A stretch of 10,463 nt of DNA from Proteobacteria bacterium UBA1844 (GTDB taxonomy: Bacteria; Pseudomonadota; Gammaproteobacteria; Steroidobacterales; Woeseiaceae): NCBI GenBank assembly GCA_002338615.1, contig DDIS01000142.1, positions 5,336-15,798 on the forward strand. Direction: 5' to 3'. The position numbers and the translations under genes were made by a program. Positions 8,808 through 10,463 of this stretch are shown piece after piece. How positions within the stretch are numbered: position 1 is the stretch's first letter; the number at the start of each line of letters is the position of its first letter. The notes beneath the pieces were generated by a model. That model saw only the letters and a list, made by a program, of their open reading frames with translations. It ran no database searches and was not told the origin of the DNA.

Positions 8808-9608
8808 ATGCCACGAATAGTTGCAAAGCAGGACAATCTTAACGCACGCAATGCGGAATTTTCGCAAGCACGACTTGCAGCCCCGGCGTTTTTGAACAGT
8901 GTGCCGAAGTGCGGCACGCACCTGTTGCGCAACATCCTGCGCATGTTTGTGCCAGTCAAGCAGCAATATCACGCGGCATTTATCCAGTACGGGATATTGC
9001 GCCAGCACGCTGCCGCCTTCTCACGCAATGCCCCGAAACTGAGTTGGGGTCACCTGCTGTTCTCGGACGATTCGGCAATTGCGTTGCGACACGTGCACCA
9101 CATCGTGCAGGTGCGCGACCCCTATGACTGGGTGCTGGCGCGCACCCGATTCTTTCTGTCCGATACGTTTCAGGGGGCACTTGAGCATCTGAAAGGCGGC
9201 AGCGTTGGCATCGATGAGATGCTGAACATGATGATCTTCGGCATCCATAACAAAGCGCCATCGATGAACGACATTTTCACGCACAACGCGGTGTCGTGGC
9301 TGGGCACCAAAGCGGTATTGCTGCACTTTGAAGACCTCCTGCACCACGTAAAGAACATCGAGGCCGCGCAGGCGGAGCCGTTTTTCAGAGCTTTGCTCGG
9401 GAATTGCGGCATAGCCGAATTACCGGATGACTGGCGCGAACGAGTTCGTGTGGGTGCTGATCGCGAACAAAGTGGCACCGCACGCGAGAATCTTCAGGGT
9501 GGTGTTGCCGATGTGCCGGAGGAATTGCCGGCTCTGCAGAAACGTCTCGTGGATTATGCCGCGCCGGGCCTGCGCGAGGTGCTGGGCTACCCACGCAACG
9601 GGCATTGA
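8808..9608 (+). CDS. PAPS-dependent sulfotransferase-family protein
   Basis: From the ATG at 8808 the product has 266 residues, in the usual size range of cytosolic sulfotransferases. NSVPKCGTHLLRNIL (30-44) is the 5'-phosphosulfate loop, equivalent to YPKSGTTW in classic members. HIVQVRDPYDWVLARTRF (98-115) fits the 3'-phosphate-binding region around Arg103, and LLHFEDLL (171-178) matches the conserved YEDL segment. The usual C-terminal RxGxxGxW motif is not clear; REQSGTARENL (219-229) may be its degenerate counterpart. Family members transfer sulfate from PAPS to hydroxyls or amines of small molecules or sugars; the acceptor is unknown. No signal peptide is visible. A start at 8760 in the same frame would add 16 residues but has no ribosome-binding site, whereas GTGAAAG precedes 8808; a GTG at 8796 is another option. 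It is divergent from the halogenase (115-bp gap) and ends 4 bp before folA. Confidence 0.78.
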   Translation: MPRIVAKQDNLNARNAEFSQARLAAPAFLNSVPKCGTHLLRNILRMFVPVKQQYHAAFIQYGILRQHAAAFSRNAPKLSWGHLLFSDDSAIALRHVHHIVQVRDPYDWVLARTRFFLSDTFQGALEHLKGGSVGIDEMLNMMIFGIHNKAPSMNDIFTHNAVSWLGTKAVLLHFEDLLHHVKNIEAAQAEPFFRALLGNCGIAELPDDWRERVRVGADREQSGTARENLQGGVADVPEELPALQKRLVDYAAPGLREVLGYPRNGH

Positions 9609-9612
9609 AGTT

Positions 9613-10125
9613 TTGAAGATCAGTTTGATTGTCGCAGCATCGAGCAATGGCGTGATTGGCTCTGGCGGCACTTTACCGTGGCACCTGCCGGACGATTTCC
9701 GCTATTTCAAGGCAATTACGATGGGCAAGCCCATAGTCATGGGCAGGCGTACCTGGGAATCAATCGGGCGCGCATTGCCCGGACGCATGAATATTGTGCT
9801 TACCCGACAATTAAACTACGTCGCCCAGGGCGCGACCGTGGTTGACACGCCGGACCGCGCACTTGCCGCAGCCGGCCGCACGGACGAAGTCATGGTCATC
9901 GGCGGGGAGTCGATTTACCGCGCGTTCCTGTCGCGCGCAAGCCGCATTTACCTTACGCGGGTCGAGACGGTCGCTACCGGTGATGTCTATTTCGAAATGC
10001 CCGCAGAAGACACGTGGCAACTCACCAGTGCCGACACGCATGAGCAGAATGACCGCCACGCGTTCGCTTTCCAGTTCCGGGTGTACGATCGGCTCCGCGA
10101 CGGCGTTCCACCTCCCGGCGGTTAG
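9613..10125 (+). CDS. folA: Dihydrofolate reductase (FolA)
   Basis: FolA reduces dihydrofolate to tetrahydrofolate with NADPH, replenishing the cofactor spent by ThyA. The 170-residue product is slightly longer than the 159-residue E. coli enzyme, with an extra PPPGG tail. It shows the N-terminal KISLIVAASSNGVIG, then LPWHLPDDFRYFK (21-33) with the catalytic acid Asp28, VMGRRTWESIGRALPGR (42-58) for NADPH and folate contacts, and VIGGESIYRAFL (95-106), the conserved GG turn. I chose the TTG at 9613 because it gives MKISLIVAAS, the family N-terminus. The in-frame ATGs lie well upstream inside the sulfotransferase gene. No well-spaced ribosome-binding site is seen (a GAAG lies only two bases from the TTG). 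With just 4 bp after the sulfotransferase stop, translational coupling is likely. folA converges on apaH. Confidence 0.95.
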   Translation: MKISLIVAASSNGVIGSGGTLPWHLPDDFRYFKAITMGKPIVMGRRTWESIGRALPGRMNIVLTRQLNYVAQGATVVDTPDRALAAAGRTDEVMVIGGESIYRAFLSRASRIYLTRVETVATGDVYFEMPAEDTWQLTSADTHEQNDRHAFAFQFRVYDRLRDGVPPPGG

Positions 10126-10137
10126 CCGTGTGCCGGG
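10114..10137. terminator. Weak hairpin between convergent folA and apaH
   Basis: CCCGGC (10114-10119) and GCCGGG (10132-10137) can pair around 12 bases that include the folA stop codon. The gap between the two stop codons is only 14 bp. No T-run follows on either strand, so this may be a shared weak stop signal or chance. Confidence 0.2.
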
Positions 10138-10139
10138 CG

Positions 10140-10463
10140 TCAGTCCTGCCCCTGCACCTGGTATACCTCCGCAATGCGCCGGTCCAGTCGCACAGCCGTG
10201 AGTTGCCGGCCCCATGCGCAACCGGTGTCCAAGCTGACCAGATTCGGCAGTACCAGTAAACCGAGCGCCGACCAGTGGCCGAACACAATACGTGTATCGC
10301 CATAGGCCGGATTTTCGAAGTCGTACCACGCGCGCAATCCGCCGCGAGCATTGAAGGGATGGCCGGAGTGTGCAAAGTTGAGGCTCATCGCGCTGCTCAA
10401 CATGCGCATACGCGTAAACGTATTGATAATGAATCGCAGGCGCCGGTAGCCGCGGAGGCTGTA
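10140..10463 (-). CDS. apaH: Diadenosine tetraphosphatase (ApaH), C-terminal part; start beyond window edge
   Basis: The last 107 residues are present and end at a TGA at 10142-10140. The full protein is usually about 270-280 residues. My reading of the edge-to-stop frame begins YSLRGYRRLRFIINTFTRMR, matching the ApaH segment in which a FTRMR motif recurs. It continues with FENPAYGDTRIVFGHWSALG and the very conserved LDTGCAWGRQLTAVRLD near the end. ApaH hydrolyses Ap4A symmetrically to two ADP, limiting this stress-linked dinucleotide; the metal-binding phosphoesterase N-terminus lies outside the window. folA next to apaH is a common gammaproteobacterial arrangement, although here the two genes face each other. 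Confidence 0.93.
   Translation of the reverse strand, partial: YSLRGYRRLRFIINTFTRMRMLSSAMSLNFAHSGHPFNARGGLRAWYDFENPAYGDTRIVFGHWSALGLLVLPNLVSLDTGCAWGRQLTAVRLDRRIAEVYQVQGQD

Noticed and set aside
3743..9612. Insertion sequence or genomic island ends around the three-gene block
   Set aside because: I found no transposase, integrase, terminal inverted repeat, target-site duplication or tRNA gene at either border, so I do not call a mobile element.

Overview
The window comes from a chromosome that is most likely gammaproteobacterial. It holds lgt, thyA, folA and apaH in the order commonly found in that class, together with a TonB-dependent receptor of the kind abundant in marine and xanthomonad-like Gammaproteobacteria. 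The coding DNA is moderately GC-rich. I cannot name the genus; a marine lineage is only a guess. There are eight genes, two of them cut by the window edges. I saw no rRNA, tRNA, CRISPR array, transposase or integrase.

Left part (1-3742): A large thioredoxin-domain protein of the YyaL/SPATA20 (DUF255) family runs leftward off the edge. It is divergent from lgt (prolipoprotein diacylglyceryl transferase), which is followed 1 bp later by thyA (thymidylate synthase). Middle part (3782-9608): Between thyA and folA lie three genes foreign to the usual neighbourhood. These are a leftward 1013-residue TonB-dependent receptor, a leftward flavin-dependent tryptophan-type halogenase upstream of it, and, divergent from the halogenase, a small rightward sulfotransferase. 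The 243-bp gap between halogenase and receptor is AT-rich. It carries four imperfect copies of a 17-bp repeat close to the receptor start, and a 7+8+7 bp dyad at the halogenase stop. Right part (9613-10463): folA (dihydrofolate reductase) starts at a TTG only 4 bp after the sulfotransferase stop, and converges on the C-terminal part of apaH (diadenosine tetraphosphatase).

How the genes fit together: ThyA consumes methylene-tetrahydrofolate and releases dihydrofolate, which FolA reduces again, so these two genes form one cycle that the insert has physically split. The receptor and halogenase resemble known receptor-halogenase pairs in Gammaproteobacteria and Alphaproteobacteria, in which an outer-membrane importer is encoded beside an orphan FAD-dependent halogenase. 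The added sulfotransferase suggests, by inference only, a small uptake-and-modification locus. Its substrate, halide and product cannot be read from the sequence. No flavin reductase or PAPS-synthesis gene is in the window.
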